64,000 nt of DNA from Myrica gale (taxonomy: Eukaryota > Streptophyta > Magnoliopsida > Fagales > Myricaceae), in NCBI GenBank assembly GCA_963930655.1, contig OZ005602.1, forward strand, positions 6,254,001 to 6,318,000. Direction: 5' to 3'. Positions 33,645 through 46,564 of the stretch are shown here, in pieces. The position numbers were made by a program, and so were the translations under genes. Below the pieces are notes generated by a model that saw nothing but the letters and a program-made list of their open reading frames with translations, was not told the origin of the DNA and searched no databases. Position 1 is the first letter of the stretch; each line of letters starts with the position of its first letter.

Positions 33645-35352
33645 TATCCCTTTTTTTAATTCTAAAATACTAAAACTTTTCCGTCATTTTTTAGAGAGGT
33701 GAAGTGGTTAGACAATAAAATTTTTTTCCCATCGAGTCTCTAAACCTTGAAGGTGTAACAGAAGAAGTAATTACAAAGTTAGTAATTATAATCTCAAAAC
33801 TCAACATCATATCATTAGATAGTGAGTATCCATAGATCATGGGAACACTAACTAATTGGAAACTTGAAGCAAAATCAAAGAATAATAATTATAGACTTTT
33901 AGTGACCCAATACCTACATTAGCTAATCGACAACAAGTTACAAATATAGCAAACCCACTGTCGTCCTATCGCCACCCACCAATACATATCAACCGTATTA
34001 TTCAATCGTCCACAAATTTTTTGAGAAGGCTCTTGCAAAATGGCCCACAGGTCACAGCAGTAATGAACTGCCATTCATAGTGTAGATGGGGGCAGTTGTC
34101 TGAGAGTCCTGTGAAAGAGCTGATTGCAAGAGTTTATTTGTTATTAACAAAGGAGGAGGAGGCACAGCGAGAAGCTGTGTAGATCATGTGCACGATTTTC
34201 AAGTTTGATTTTGAAGATTATATTGATGATTTATTTGAGACGTTAAGTCCTATCAAATGCGACTAAGTAGGACTAAGTTAGCTTGTGCGAGCTTTGACTC
34301 GGTTGGCATCTTCTCCTCTGTGGAGGGTCTTGATTCGGGGATCAAATTCCCCCGCCCTCCAATTTGCCTGAAAAAAAATAGGACCACGTTAATTTGAACC
34401 AGTGTTGTGGATTTCAATGGCTACCCAAAACCAAAAAAGATTTGCCCAAACAGGCTAGTCTGGGGCTGCAATACAATCTCTCTCTTTTTGTGGTCGGCCT
34501 AAAACGGAAGCTAAAGGACACAGTAAAGGCAATTGAAAACATCAGTTCAAAAGTTAGATTGCTATAGTAATCTGCTGCAGTAATACAAAGTTAATGAGAA
34601 AGATTTAACTTCTGAATAGGCAGAGGGGAAAGCATAAGAAATTGACCCCAAGAGGGTAAGAAGTAGCCCAAATTCGATATCTAAGCTAAATTATAAAATT
34701 ATAAATGAAGTCACGGATAGAATAATTCAGGAAAAAAAAAGTATTAATGAAGAGCCTTAGGTGAGGGAAGGTGCGATGAGATAGATCACGAGACCCCATT
34801 AGGCGTTAGAGTTGTTGGCCGGTCACATGCTCACAGCGATGTCTCATGTGACTCTTCCAGCAAAGTTGTCGATGGCTCGAATTTAATCATTCCGTTAGTC
34901 TGCCGTAATACGTTGTCAAAATTTATACCGATCGACTGCTTCATGTACCAATCGACCGCTCACTTTTAACACATATACCTGATCGACAGTTTCAATTTTG
35001 CTGACGTATCAAAGAGGTCCGTTAATGGAACTGACGGCAGGGTAACAAAATGACCAAATTTTACAAAGATAAAAGTTCAAGGACTAAAATTTTGACCCAT
35101 TAAAATTCATGACCAAAAAATAAATTTCCCTAAAAATTATGCCGGCACAGTTTGACTGTGACGAATTGACCAGATCACCCTTCGTCTTAATTAGTCCAAC
35201 AATTTCCTTCATGTGAAATTTACCGTTATAACACCTAGTACATTTGTTTATTCTTTGCTTTTTAACCTTATAACGGGGCGCCCCGATGGGGTTTTTTCTT
35301 TCTCCGTTACGCTAACCCCCTTCGCTTGTTGGCCAATCCCACTGTTGTTTCT
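33645..35352. other. B-specific block
   Basis: Absent from unit A at the matching site (about 12170). Apart from the possible SINE at 34275-34377, I see no gene. 34980-35140 contains the phrase GTCCGTTAATGGAACTGACGG, related to the repeats at 47737-48046. Confidence 0.4.
34275..34377 (+). mobile_element. possible tRNA-derived SINE
   Basis: A short segment with TGACTCGGTTGGCATCTTC (A-box-like) and GATTCGGGGATCAAATTCCC (B-box-like, compare GGTTCGANTCC), about 45 bases apart, followed by GCCTG and an A-run. TAGGAC occurs on both sides as a possible short target-site duplication. Too short and diverged to be sure. Confidence 0.3.
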
Positions 35353-35360
35353 CTTGCCGC

Positions 35361-35542
35361 TAGGGGTGTTCACGGAAGTGATAAAGCCGACTCGACCCGA
35401 CATTCCGAACCGAGCCGAACGAAATCCGGTCGGGTGTCGGAACAAAATGAATTTTTCTTAAAATCTCGGGTCGGGTGTCGGAATAGGCAAAAAATTTCCG
35501 AAGTGTTCCGACTCGACCCGTGATATATATAAATAAAAAAAT

Positions 35543-35596
<54 letters not shown>

Positions 35597-35946
35597 ATTT
35601 AACACTAGTTTTGATACACATTTTAACACAAAAATTAGATAAAATAGGTTAAAAGTTAGTTGTGCCTAATGAAATAGCCCTTATATTGAGTTGAAAATTA
35701 GCATACCTCATAAAAATTGGGTAAAATGGGCTAAAATGTATTGGGCCGAATGAAATAGTCATTAAATTGGCTTTAAAAAATGATTTTGGGCTTTTCGGCC
35801 CATTCCGAATTTCGACCCGAATTTCGTTCGGAATTACCCCTTCATTCAACTCGGGTCGGAAGACTTTTTTCTCTTCCGTTTTTATCCGGATCGGGTGTCA
35901 GAAATAAAAAAAATTTCTGACCCGTCGGGTCGGGTGTACACCCCTA
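35361..35946. mobile_element. hAT-type MITE, 586 bp, with 8-bp TSD
   Basis: Ends TAGGGGTGTTCAC and, reverse-complemented, TAGGGGTGTACAC (one mismatch in 13). Flanked by CTTGCCGC on both sides (35353-35360 and 35947-35954), the 8-bp duplication made by hAT transposases. The interior carries CGGGTCGG-type GC motifs near both ends and a TA/TG microsatellite at about 35543-35595. It has no transposase. Confidence 0.85.
35543..35595. repeat. TA/TG microsatellite
   Basis: A run of TA repeats passing into about 17 TG repeats, within the hAT MITE. Confidence 0.95.
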
Positions 35947-36009
35947 CTTGCCGCTCTCCAGGCCATCGCTATTAGTATTGTAAGAATAAAAAAAATCCTG
36001 ACGATTTTT

Positions 36010-36447
36010 TTTGTTAAACGAACAGCCCAGACTAGTCAATGTTCGGATGACTCTGTTTCGCACTTAGGGAATATTATTTTAAAAATATTAAAACTGTTTG
36101 CTAAAGAACATTGGCCGGCTACAGCTAGTGAACATTAATGTAAGAAAAAGTACTAGGTCCTTATATATATATTAAGATAATTTAACAGACAAAAGAATCC
36201 AATGCACGGAAAGGGAAAAAACAATTGTAGAAATAATTTATTAGCACCATTTATTGAATCAATGGAGCCACTCGTAATAGAATAATCGTGGAATACGCGT
36301 CGATTGATAACTTTAATTTGCACCCACCTAGATGTTTCCTCACGCTCTGTTTCGCTTGCATATGACACTAGCCTCCTGCCTCCTAATTCTTCAGATTCTC
36401 TCAAGACTCTGTATTAGCATTGACTTAAACAAGCTCGCAAGTCCCTA
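36010..36447 (+). promoter_or_regulatory. probable TNL2 promoter and 5' leader
   Basis: Closely matches 12431-12860 upstream of TNL1, with a shorter TA tract (about 36160-36172). The start of transcription is unknown. Confidence 0.4.
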
Positions 36448-39400
36448 ATGGCGTCCATGATCAGTACTCCGATCGTCTCCCCACCTTTTTCTTTTTCTTC
36501 TTCTCCAACACCTCGATGGATCCATGAAGTTTTCCTCAGTTTCTATGGCAAAGACACCCGCAAAACTTTTACAGACCATCTATATACTGCTTTGAAAGAA
36601 AAAGGCATTCTCGCCTTTAGGGATGACGAAGAACTCGAGCGAGGAGCATATGTATCTGAAGGGCTCTTGAAAGCAATACAAGAATCTATGTATGCTGTCG
36701 TCGTTATCGCAAGAAACTATGCATTCTCTAGATGGTGTTTGATTGAACTTGCAGAAATCGTCAAGTGCAAGAAGGAAACTGGGCTGATAGTTTACCCGGT
36801 ATTCTACCATGTAGATCCCTCAGAGGTACGAAAGCAAACGGGATCATTTGCAAAATCTTTTGCTGAGCATGAAAGAGACCCCAGAGTTGACACAGAGATG
36901 TTGCAAGCATGGAGAGGTGCTTTGACAGAAGTGGGTAATATCTCTGGATGGGATTTACAAGATAGGTAGCAAACATACATTTTGCTCTTTGAATTTCAAT
37001 GGTTTTAAACAGAAGAAGATCCATTGTGCATTGATGTCTAATAGGGAAAATAAAAAACCAAGTTCTAGCTAGGTAGGCTGAGATTATTCAGGGCGCAATT
37101 AAAAGAGTTATTAACTTTTGTAGGAAATGAGACATTATTTACCCAAAAAAATAGAGCCGATCCCCTTCCACTACTCCACCCTTCTGACTCAAAAGGGGTG
37201 TCTTACAGAATGGGACGATTCCCCACATGGCCAACCTTTTGCCCAGCCCGGCGGGGGGATGTACACCACTGGCGAGCTCGGATCTGTCGATCTTCGGGTC
37301 CCAATTTAAGTTTTTTAATTGTTAAATATATTCTCCTTTTTTTAGTTATATTTGTTTTTTGGTGTCAGAAAGTTTTAGACTAATTTTTTGAGCTTTAATT
37401 AAGGTCGATTCAAGTTTTTCGAATATTTGTGACTGAATTTTGAACAAAACAAAAGCCTAGTCAAATGTACTAGTCTCAATGTTATTTAATTTAAAAAGAA
37501 AAGAACAACTTCCTCATCTGATTACTATAGATATCCTTTTTGACTAAAGGGTTTAATTCAATTTTGTTAAGAAGACATAATTTCTTAAAACCTTCTTATC
37601 AAGTCAAGGAGAGAGTGCAGTTTTTGCATTTTAAGGAAACTGGTTGTTATACGTTTTAGAGAAGAGATGTAAAATTTTTAAAATGCTACACATGAAGAAA
37701 GGAAATTGGTTAGAGTTTCCCTCTCTCTTCTAAAAAATGAAGCTAAATATTCTGTACATTGATTAAATTGTTTCATTTTCTTGTAGATATGAAGCAATTG
37801 TTGTCAGAGAAATCATTGGAAGGATATTTTGTGAATTGAATCATAGATTTGTCAGTGTTTATCATAACTTTGTTGGAATAGACTCTCGTGTGGAGGAAAT
37901 GATGAAGTTACTTAATATGGGGCTCGATGATGTTTACTTTATTGGAGTTTATGGGATGAGTGGTGTTGGTAAGACAACTTTGGCAGAAGTGGTTTGTGAA
38001 AGAGTTTCCTATCAGTTTGAAGCTAGCTGTTTTATTGCTTCTATTAGAGAAAGAAGTACATATCATGGTCTACTTCTTTTACAAAAGCAACTTCTTTCTA
38101 AGATCATGAAACAAGACACAAATATATGGGATGATCGTGAGGGACTCCATGTAATAAGGAACCGACTACGTAGTAGAAAGGTTTTCATTGTCCTTGATGA
38201 TGTGGATAAAGATGAACAACTAGAGGCATTAGCCGGGAGCCATGATTGGTTTGGTCCAGGGAGTAGAATCATTATCACAAGCAAAGATACTCAATTATTG
38301 GAAAGATATGTGGATCGTTTGTATAAGGTTGAGGAGCTAAATGGTGATGACGCTTTGCAACTCTTCAATATGTCAGCCTCTAAGGAACTCTATCCAGAAA
38401 ATGACTATGTTGATTTGTCTAAGGATTTTGTGCATTATGCTCAAGGCCTACCTTTAGCTCTTAAGGTTTTGGGGTCCTCCTTGTTAGGTAGAGGCATAGT
38501 TGCATGGAAAGGCTTTTGGAATCAACTTCAAAAAATTCCAAAAAGAGAAATTTTGGATGTACTTCAAATAGGTTTTGATGGATTAGAAGATTTGCAGAAG
38601 GAATTATTTTTGGATATTGCATGTTTCTTCAAAAGAAAGAAGCTAGATGACATATTTGAAATACTAGAAAGTTTTGGTTTCTTTCCAAACATCAATATGG
38701 AAGTACTCGTGGAGAGATCGCTTATAACCATATCATCTAAGAGGTTCATCGAGATGCACGATTTGCTACAAAAAATGGGCCAAGAAATTGTGCGTCGTCA
38801 GTCCCCTAAAGAGCCTGGCCGACGTAGTAGGTTATGGTGTTATGAAGATATTGTTCAAGTCTTAAAGGATAATTCTGTAAGTAGATGAATACTACAAAAT
38901 GCAGAGCAATATATTTGTATCCTAACTATTCTAATTAAGCATTTTTCAAATATTTCCACTGCACCAACTAATCTATTGTTTTTGGTTACTAGGGAACTGA
39001 TGCAGTTGAAGGTATAGTCCTAAAGTTACCTGTTCGAGTAGAGGAACAATTGACTGTCAAATCATTCTCACAGATGAAAAGACTGAGAATTCTTAAGATT
39101 GACAGCAATTTTTCTGAACTTTCAAACAAATTAAGCAATATTGTTGAATGGGATGAAGATGATTTAGAATCCATGCCAACAAAAGAGTTGCGCCTTATGC
39201 ATTGGTCTGAGTTTCCATTTAAATCTCTGCCTATGAGTTTCAAGCCAGACAATCTTATTGAACTCGACATGGAAGGCAGCAACATCGAACAACTGTGGAA
39301 GGGAAGTAAGGTAAGATTGTCACCCATATGAAAGTACACCATCTCTCATCCTTTTTCTTTTTGTTGCTTTTTTTTATGTTAATTTGCCTATTACTGATTA

Positions 39401-41051
39401 TGCATTTATTCGATGATACCAGAGTTTCGGCAGCTTGAAATACTTGAACTTGAGTTATTCACGAAACTTGATGGAAACACCAGACTTTTCCAAAGCCCCA
39501 AAGTTGGAGAGGATAGACTTCGCATGTTGTAAAAGTTTGTCTAAGGTCCACCCATCTATTGCAGTTCTCAAACAACTTAAGAAATTGGATCTTTGTTTGT
39601 GCAAACGTCTTAAAAGACTTCCAGACAAGATTAATTTAGAGTCTCTTGAAGATCTTAATCTTTTCGGATGTTCAAGATTCGAGAAATTTCCCAATGTCGA
39701 AAACATGACATCTTTGCGATTACTTAAGTTAAAAGCAACAGCCATAAAAGAGTTACCATCATCATTTGTGAATCTATCTGGCCTTCGTTATTTGTCTGTT
39801 GAAGACTGCAAAAGCCTATCAATTTTTCCAAGTGAGATCTGTGGCTTGTCAAATCTTAGAGTGCTGGAACTATCAGGTTGCAATAGAATTGATGAATTGC
39901 CAGACTTGAGTAGAATGAAAGGTCTGGTGGAGTTTAAAGCAAATAAAACTGGCATAACCCAATTCCCATCCCTCGATCTACGTCCAAAGAACTTGGAGAC
40001 CTTAACTGTTGATGGATGCAAAAGCTCAGATCCCACTGGTTTTTCATTGGTAGCGTACTTTAGAGATCCAAAGAGGCGGGAAGGGCTATATTCCCTTCAT
40101 ATTGAAGACAGGCAAGCAAAACTTCTACACTTGGAAGTGAAAATTGATTATAGGAGCGGTAACTGTGAGGTAAGTATTAATTCTCTCTTTCTCTGTTTAA
40201 TGCATGGCATGCTTTTGAAATGAACAAAAGATTAATTCTTCTTCTTCTTCTTCTAATTGTTTATGGTGGATAACTTTTTGTTCCAAGGTGATGCATGGCT
40301 CTTCGTTGACATATGGAATGCCAGAGTGGTTCAATTCTGAGGGAAGTCATATGCTTGGATCCAATTTTAGGATACCTTCAAATGTGGATGGCAGTAGGAA
40401 GTGGCTTGGATACGCCGTATTTGTCGTATACCAAGCATTTGACCCCTCAACCTCCAAAACAAACATTAAAGTATTTGATGACTACAAGAATAATTTCTTC
40501 TGGTTTGGATTTCTACTTATCACAACTATTCGAGATTATGGAAGAATATATCGATCTATGATCTCTATTCCTACTTCTAAAATCTCTTCTCATGGGCCAC
40601 TGGGATTTTGGGTTTATATACCAGCTCAATGGATTTCTAAACACCTCGATAATTTGGATGGCAGTACGAACTGCTTTATTCTGGACTATTTCGAATGTAG
40701 CGGCATCGTACGGGAGAGAGAGTCAAGGGGGCGTCTAGTATATGAAGATAATGTTTCAGAGTTGTATAGTAGCATTGCTCCTCCTGGTTTGGAACACGAA
40801 TTCTATCAGCATTTTCCTTATTATTTGAAGAAGGTATGTGATGTCATGCAACCTCTCTCCTTAATTGACCTCGTTACTACAAGCATATCATTTCAATGGC
40901 TAAAGAATCTTTTTTTTTTTTATCAAAATTGATGATTCTGACCTGTTGTTAATTAACACTTCTGCTGCAGCTCATTAACTCTTACGAGGATCGTGAGGAT
41001 AAGGTTTGGCCCATTTATGAAAGTCGTCGTGAAGATTGGTATGAGGATTGA
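36448..41051 (+). CDS. TNL2: TIR-NBS-LRR immune receptor
   Basis: Six in-frame exons, 36448-36965, 37787-38876, 38993-39310, 39423-40169, 40288-40833 and 40971-41051, give about 1099 residues with the same intron phases as TNL1. The TIR domain (about residues 22-170) differs from TNL1 at about 20 of 173 positions and keeps CLIEL with the catalytic E. NB-ARC motifs are GMSGVGKTT, IVLDDVD, GLPLAL, LFLDIACFF and MHDL. About ten LRRs follow; most TNL1/TNL2 change is on their variable faces. The post-LRR C-JID domain is complete and has GFWVYIPAQW, a strand TNL1 lacks. A TGA at 41049 ends the protein just before the acidic tail that TNL1 has; remains of that tail lie untranslated at 41052-41145 with a further frameshift. 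The role is effector-triggered immunity. It also has FLSFYG in the TIR. It looks intact and could be functional. Confidence 0.9.
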
Positions 41052-42437
41052 GATGGGGATGGGGATGAGGATGAAGATTGGGATGGGGATGACGATGAGG
41101 ATCAAGTTGGATGGCAGTAAAAGAAAGCGTTGATTGTCATTGCAGGTAATGCAAAATTATCCTTTCCCGGCCCACTCGTTTTTCACATATGCATCGAATT
41201 TGAAGCATATGCTATGCATGTATCCATTTTCTACTTTGTGGTAATTTTTCTTTCATTTTTATTACATCATCAATTGATTTTGTGTCACCTAATGTATAAT
41301 GTCTCTACCTTCTTTTTTAAGGCTTTATTTAGTCCATTAGTCTATGAGGTATCGCCCAAGCTCAAACTGGTCTGTTGGGTAAATTTCATTCTAAACTAGT
41401 ACTCGTGGAATTCTGTGTCATGATGTGGTGATTTTAGGATTAGGACGAAACTTACCTAAGGACCAGTTTAGGATTAGGCAGTACTCAAAAGGTTAGTGGA
41501 CTAATTAAGCTTTTTAAAAAAAGCAGAATATGGGTCTTACTCGTTATTTTGTTTTAAAGTATTGCTCGTATAGCTCTTGCTATAGTATCCTGGTTAGTAC
41601 ACCCCAATGTTCCTAAAGGGCACATAGGCCAAGTGTGACATGTTCTTGTGGACCTCTAGTCCTTAGATCATCCACGATCAGTGACCCTGCAGCGGGCCAA
41701 CTATATATGAGCACCAGAAGTTAATGCAATTAGACACATAGCTAAGCCACGAAGAAGACTACCAGTTCATCTCTTGCCACAAAGAGAGGATTTAAGAGGC
41801 GCTTTAGTTCTAGAAAGAGACGAATTCTAGCATGCTTTGGCCACAGAAAATTTGAATTGCAATAAGCTTGGAGAGGCCGACATATTTGAGCATATAAGAC
41901 CCAAGTAAAATCTCCAAAGAAGAGAGCTTTCACTGTAATCTCATTCCCATGAGCCAATTTCTGTAATAAAGATACAAGATGCCCAAAATAAATCTCCTAT
42001 TTTTTGCAGAAGGATTTCTTCTCGGCGTTGCCGTGCCTTCATTTATGGTTGTGAATGTGAAGGGAATGACTTCAGATTAAATACCCAAAAAAAGAAAGAT
42101 AGACGACTTAAAGAAATAATGTAAATGAGAGTTTTAGCAAAGGTTCCGAGAGCACAACAGTTCATCATCAACAAAGATTCCTGATATAAGAGATAAGATG
42201 TCTGTTACAGATTCAATTTCTCCACTACAGGAAATTAGCTTAACATTACAGTTATCTATACATCGACGAGGATACCCAAAAATTTATACAACCCATAAAA
42301 CCTTGACAAAAACTTACTATGATAGGAGGGTAGGAGTTCACCCGCCCTAATATACAATTTAAATGTGTCGTTAGGCAGTTACTCTACCATACAATGTAGC
42401 ATTCAGACATTTCAAAACCTGGGCATCAAACTCACTT
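41052..42437. other. TNL2 downstream region
   Basis: Begins with the disrupted acidic-tail coding remnant (41052-41145). The rest is colinear with A 17710-19478, but shorter. The exon-like segment of A at 19036-19152 appears here (42010-42125) with frame-breaking indels. No gene. Confidence 0.5.
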
Positions 42438-42612
42438 GGTGGTGTTTGGCTGCTAAATATTTGGCCTAATAAAATAACTATAAAATAATCCCCTCTTTTT
42501 ATTAAAATAAACATAAAAAATTCATTTAAATTATCTTTCTCTTCACTTTTTCACTAATTCTCATAGACCAAAATTTTTAAAATCTCAAAATTTTGGCAGC
42601 CAAACCCCACCA
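42438..42612. mobile_element. MITE, about 175 bp, with inverted ends
   Basis: Left end GGTGGTGTTTGGCTGCTAAA and right end, reverse-complemented, TGGTGGGGTTTGGCTGCCAAA-type, so inverted repeats of about 20 bases with few mismatches. Copies at the same place in unit C (about 54957-55150) and, decayed, unit A (about 19480-19650) show that it was inserted before the duplications. Confidence 0.6.
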
Positions 42613-43685
42613 ATGTCTCTACTAGTTAATTATGCTTCGGTAAATATATACCCTAGCTAATTGTATCACATACTATATGATGATGGACATTGCATGGATA
42701 CGATGGTAAAGATAATTCTCAGTTTGAAATACTTGTTAACGGTGCATGTTCATGAAAATGGTTAGTTGATGAGCACCTGGCACAGATGTATCAACATATC
42801 TTTTGATGAGACCTTGGGAAATAATTGCATCCATATGTACAATTCTCTAATATGTCATCCTGCATGTAACCATGTCAGGAAATTCTTTAGTTAGAATCCT
42901 AATTGAATAAGGCTGTTTATCAATCCCCGATGATACTGAGGCATCTGGATCACCAATCCCGTACATGCCATTGTCATATCCATCAGCATCTTTTTTTTTT
43001 TGCTGACAAAAATGACATAGTACTTTGATCACTGATGTTTTAGTATATTAACATATTTGCTTCCAGTTGCTTACAACTGACTCTCTGGCAGCTTTTTATG
43101 ACTACAATGGAAATATTGATATCAACCCCAGTTTCTTAAAACATTTTCTAGTGTGATAGGTCCATATTTCATTATCTTACCATATTTCTCAGGACATACT
43201 TAGAACATTGATTCTTAAAAGGTTATTTACTGTAAGTCTATAATTCACTTCATAGGGCACTCATAGGGCACCTACTGCTTGCAAGAAGATCCACCCATGG
43301 CTGAAGTATTACAATAAATTCTATTCATAATTTCTAACAGACGCTAAGAAAGACTATAGAAACTTGAAATGGGAAAATTGTCACTGAAATATAAAGCAGG
43401 AAGTTGAGCATAAATAAAGCCCAACCAAATCAGTAAGTAAGCGTTAGCCAATATCTCATCATTAGAAAAGCATTAATAACTTCCATTCTAATGTGCTTTA
43501 TTGATAACTTGCAAAATGAATCAAACATCTTCCAGGAAAAGAAAGCATTCATTATCTAATGCGTGGTTGATGACAATCTCAATCATAGTTCCAAACATAT
43601 GACAAACAATAAACACAGCAACCACCAAATGCAAATGGTCAACTGTTCTGAAAACCAAAGCCCCCACCCCCCAACCACAAACAGA
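42613..43685. other. intergenic, shared by the three units
   Basis: A minus-strand stretch at about 42850-43010 reads KKKDADGYDNGMYGIGDPD and SVSSGIDKQPYSIRI before a stop; the unit C copy (55430-55535) is nearly the same. It may be an old exon of the gene whose first exon lies at 43858-44055, but no source family is recognised. Confidence 0.35.
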
Positions 43686-44055
43686 GAGAGAGAGACTCCT
43701 TCCTATCACTCATTCCACAAAATCCAAAGCTCAACAACCCATCCCGTTCACTCGCTAAGCAGATCCCCAAGAGTACTCTCAATTCACAAACTCTATAGAC
43801 GCAAAAGGCACAAATTTTATTACTATAAGAAAAGAAACAAACTAAAGTACAACTCACAGGAGACTTTACGACGATGGCCTCAGCCTGGTGATCAGCGGTG
43901 CCACGGGGAGGATAAGCGAAGCGATGATAGTCTGCTGGAGCGCCGACGGCGGCTTGAAAGGCGAGAATGGCAGCTGCCGCCTCAGCGGTTGCTGCTCCAT
44001 GATCTGCTCGGGGAGGAGGCTGCTCCGACGGGGTCGCAGTTCGCGGACCCAACAT
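43685..44055 (-). CDS. possible two-exon gene start, function unknown
   Basis: The ATG at 44055 on the minus strand opens exon 1 (44055-43858, 66 codons): MLGPRTATPSEQ, an alanine-rich middle (ATAEAAAAILAFQAAVGAPA), and PRGTADHQAEAIVVKSP, ending at a good donor (GTGAGT). A downstream exon-like stretch with VLLGICLASERDGLLSFG begins near 43780. The sequence before the ATG is pyrimidine-rich like a plant 5' leader. The copy in unit A is broken and the one in unit C was removed by the copia insertion. No domain is recognised; it may be a young pseudogene. Confidence 0.3.
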
Positions 44056-44234
44056 GGAGCCAAAAAGAGAGTTCGAGGCTAATGGGCTTCACGGTCTGGG
44101 GGTTCAGAGAGAGGGAGAAAGTGGTAAAAATACAGTACTTATATTGTGAGGAATTGGAGGCAATTGAGGGGAAACGGATGGGATGACTTGATGTCTTGAA
44201 GGCAGAAGCAGAATTGGCTGGGGGGAAGGAGAAA

Positions 44235-46400
44235 ATAAAAAATCGGGAGAGAGAAGCAGAAAACGAGGGAAACAAAGGGCAGGAAGGAGGGAATTTGGTT
44301 CGGATATAGATGTGGAGGGAAGCATCATAAAATTTACTGTCAAAAAATAATAGGGAATAAAAATATTTAAGAAAAATAGGTAGATTTAAAAAAATCGAAA
44401 CGACAGCGTGTCTGAGTGTCTACGTCTAACCGCTTCGGTGTGGCTATTATCCTACGTGGTCGGCTCTTGTGCACTCTTCTAGTCCTTCACAAAAATCATA
44501 TCATCCTATTTAGAAAAAAAATCCCCTATAATCATTTCAAATAATCTCTTAATTTATTTAAGGAGTCTAAAATAATTGGAAACTATACTTCATTCAAAAC
44601 ATGAAACACCAGAATAAGGGTGGGTACTGAAATGGATGAAACTGGAATAACCAATTTCGATACTCACTGTAAAGCAATTTTTTTGATCGGAATGGAATCA
44701 AAAATTCTGGTTTGGCGTGTGGGCTTTTTTAGACATTTTTTTGATGACCTAATTATCTAAAAATATTTTTTTCTGACCGAATTTTAGGAAGATTTTTCTG
44801 TTATTCATCATAAGTTAACAATAAATGCAACCATTCATTTAAAATATAGATTTTAAAATAAAAATATAAGCAAATTCTATATGATATACTATATTTTAAG
44901 CCCTATTTAAAAAATAAAAAAGGAACCAGAAATTTTGATAATTTTTAGTTATTCATCATAAATTAACAAGAAATGTAAAATATTCATCCAAAATCTAAAC
45001 GCTAAAATAAACTTTCAATCAAAATTCATATATTATACTTTATTTTGAGCACTATTTTTATTTTATTTTTTTAAAAAAAATAAGAACAAGAAATTCCAAT
45101 AAATTTTCAAAAATTTTCAGTTTCGAAAATTACCAAAAATGACTTCCAGTTCAGCTTAGGATGTAGGCAGATTTGGGGCCAGGGTATTAGATGCGTTGAG
45201 ATGATGTGAGAAATAAGGTTTTGGTTTGTTGCGCTCACGACAAATGCAATTAAAGTGGTTCGAATCGGTGATGCACGCCTTTTATTAAGGGGATGATCGG
45301 TTAAGGAGTTTTGTGAAGATTTTTTATGTTTTGAGAATTTTTATGTGATGTTAACTTTATTGATATGCATGTTGTAGTTATTTTTATGTGGTGTTAAAAA
45401 TAATGTTTGGTTAGAGAATTGTGAGGATTCAAAAAATCTTGAGAATTTTTTTAACGGAACGTGACCTAAGGGGAGAATTAAAAACAGCACATGACGTGGC
45501 AAGTAATTTCTCAATCTGCAAGCGTTCGGTCCGCCCCCACCAGCCAACCACTCGGGCGAACTCTATTGGACTGGGCTGGAAAAAAAAGGGTTAAAAATTG
45601 TGCCCTCAAGGTCCTTTAAATTTGTAGCCTTCAAGATTTTTATTCCTCTTGTACTTCTTCAACCAGTGAGATTTTATAGTGGATCACAGTCTTTTGTAAA
45701 AGTTTCGAGCATTATATAACCTGAGTTTATTTATTATATTTATCTCTCTTCGAATTATATCTTGCAATTTAGTTAGAAAATTAAGAAGATTCTTATCATT
45801 TTGTAGTATCCTACCCGTTAAACAAATTGCATTTGCATAATTAGTTACTCAGTGAATTGAAAATGTTGACTGATAAAATTAGTATGGTTATAGGGATAAA
45901 GTTCTAGATGGAGCTCAGTAAATGTTGTGTAGAAAAAAGAACTCTTTAAATTACCCCTTCTCAGCCACATTTGTGTAGGACATTAAGCTTGGAGTTGGAT
46001 TATACATTTTTGCCACTCGGAAGAGAGGCTGAGTTAACTCAGTGACTGATCTTAATTTAAAGGGTACGTTTATTAAGAAGTTTTTCCAGCTTCTACAAGA
46101 TCACAAGGCAATTAGATACATACTTTTTGCCTTCTGTCTTTGGGTAAGGATAGACTTTAACAATGAAGATAACCTTCTCACAAAACAATAAGATATGAGA
46201 TGCTGTTCACAACCTTATCAGATCATCTTCCTATAAATCCATTTGGACTCCATGCAAAATAACATCGTTCTTCAAATTTTGACAGGCCATATCCTAATTC
46301 AAGGTCTATCTCGACTCCTATTTGATACCAATCCCAAGCAACTAGTAATGAGTGTCAAAGTTGAACTAAATCTGAACTGTTATATTTTTTGATAAGTACA
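44235..46400. other. end of unit B and unique spacer
   Basis: 44345-45150 repeats the unit-end block of 848-1650 and 23795-24600. From 45190 the sequence is unique apart from a repeat copy at 45295-45470 (TTTTGAGAATTTTTATGTG). No gene to 46400. Confidence 0.45.
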
Positions 46401-46407
46401 AGATTAT

Positions 46408-46564
46408 TCACTTGAATAAATGCGCCAGATCGGGATCATCCAAGTTCACGTCTAACCACCCATTCAAGAGCATGTATTCCTTATAATGTTCCGGCGGCTC
46501 GACAGCACGGGGATTTCTTGGAGTAAAGCCATGAATACTTGCAATATCTCATGCCAAGGCATAG
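46408..46564 (-). pseudogene. last exon of an unknown gene, with a stop
   Basis: After an acceptor-like TTTGTAG, the minus strand reads YALA, a TGA, then DIASIHGFTPRNPRAVEP and PEHYKEYMLLNGWLDVNLDD, ending PDLAHLFK and a normal stop. The clean protein-like frame with a single TGA (perhaps from CGA) looks like a recently inactivated exon. The region to its right (46950-47500) resembles a 5' leader and intron in the same orientation and is shared with unit A (7730-8150). I cannot name the gene. Confidence 0.45.

Larger units (their letters stand above)
30083..45190. repeat. segmental duplication unit B
   Basis: Colinear with unit A from A position 8857. The part of the unit matching A 6195-8850 is missing, because element 1 and its flank sit there instead. 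Special to B are a block of about 2.3 kb (33645-35970) holding an hAT MITE and a possible SINE. Intact TNL2 lies in this unit. Confidence 0.85.
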
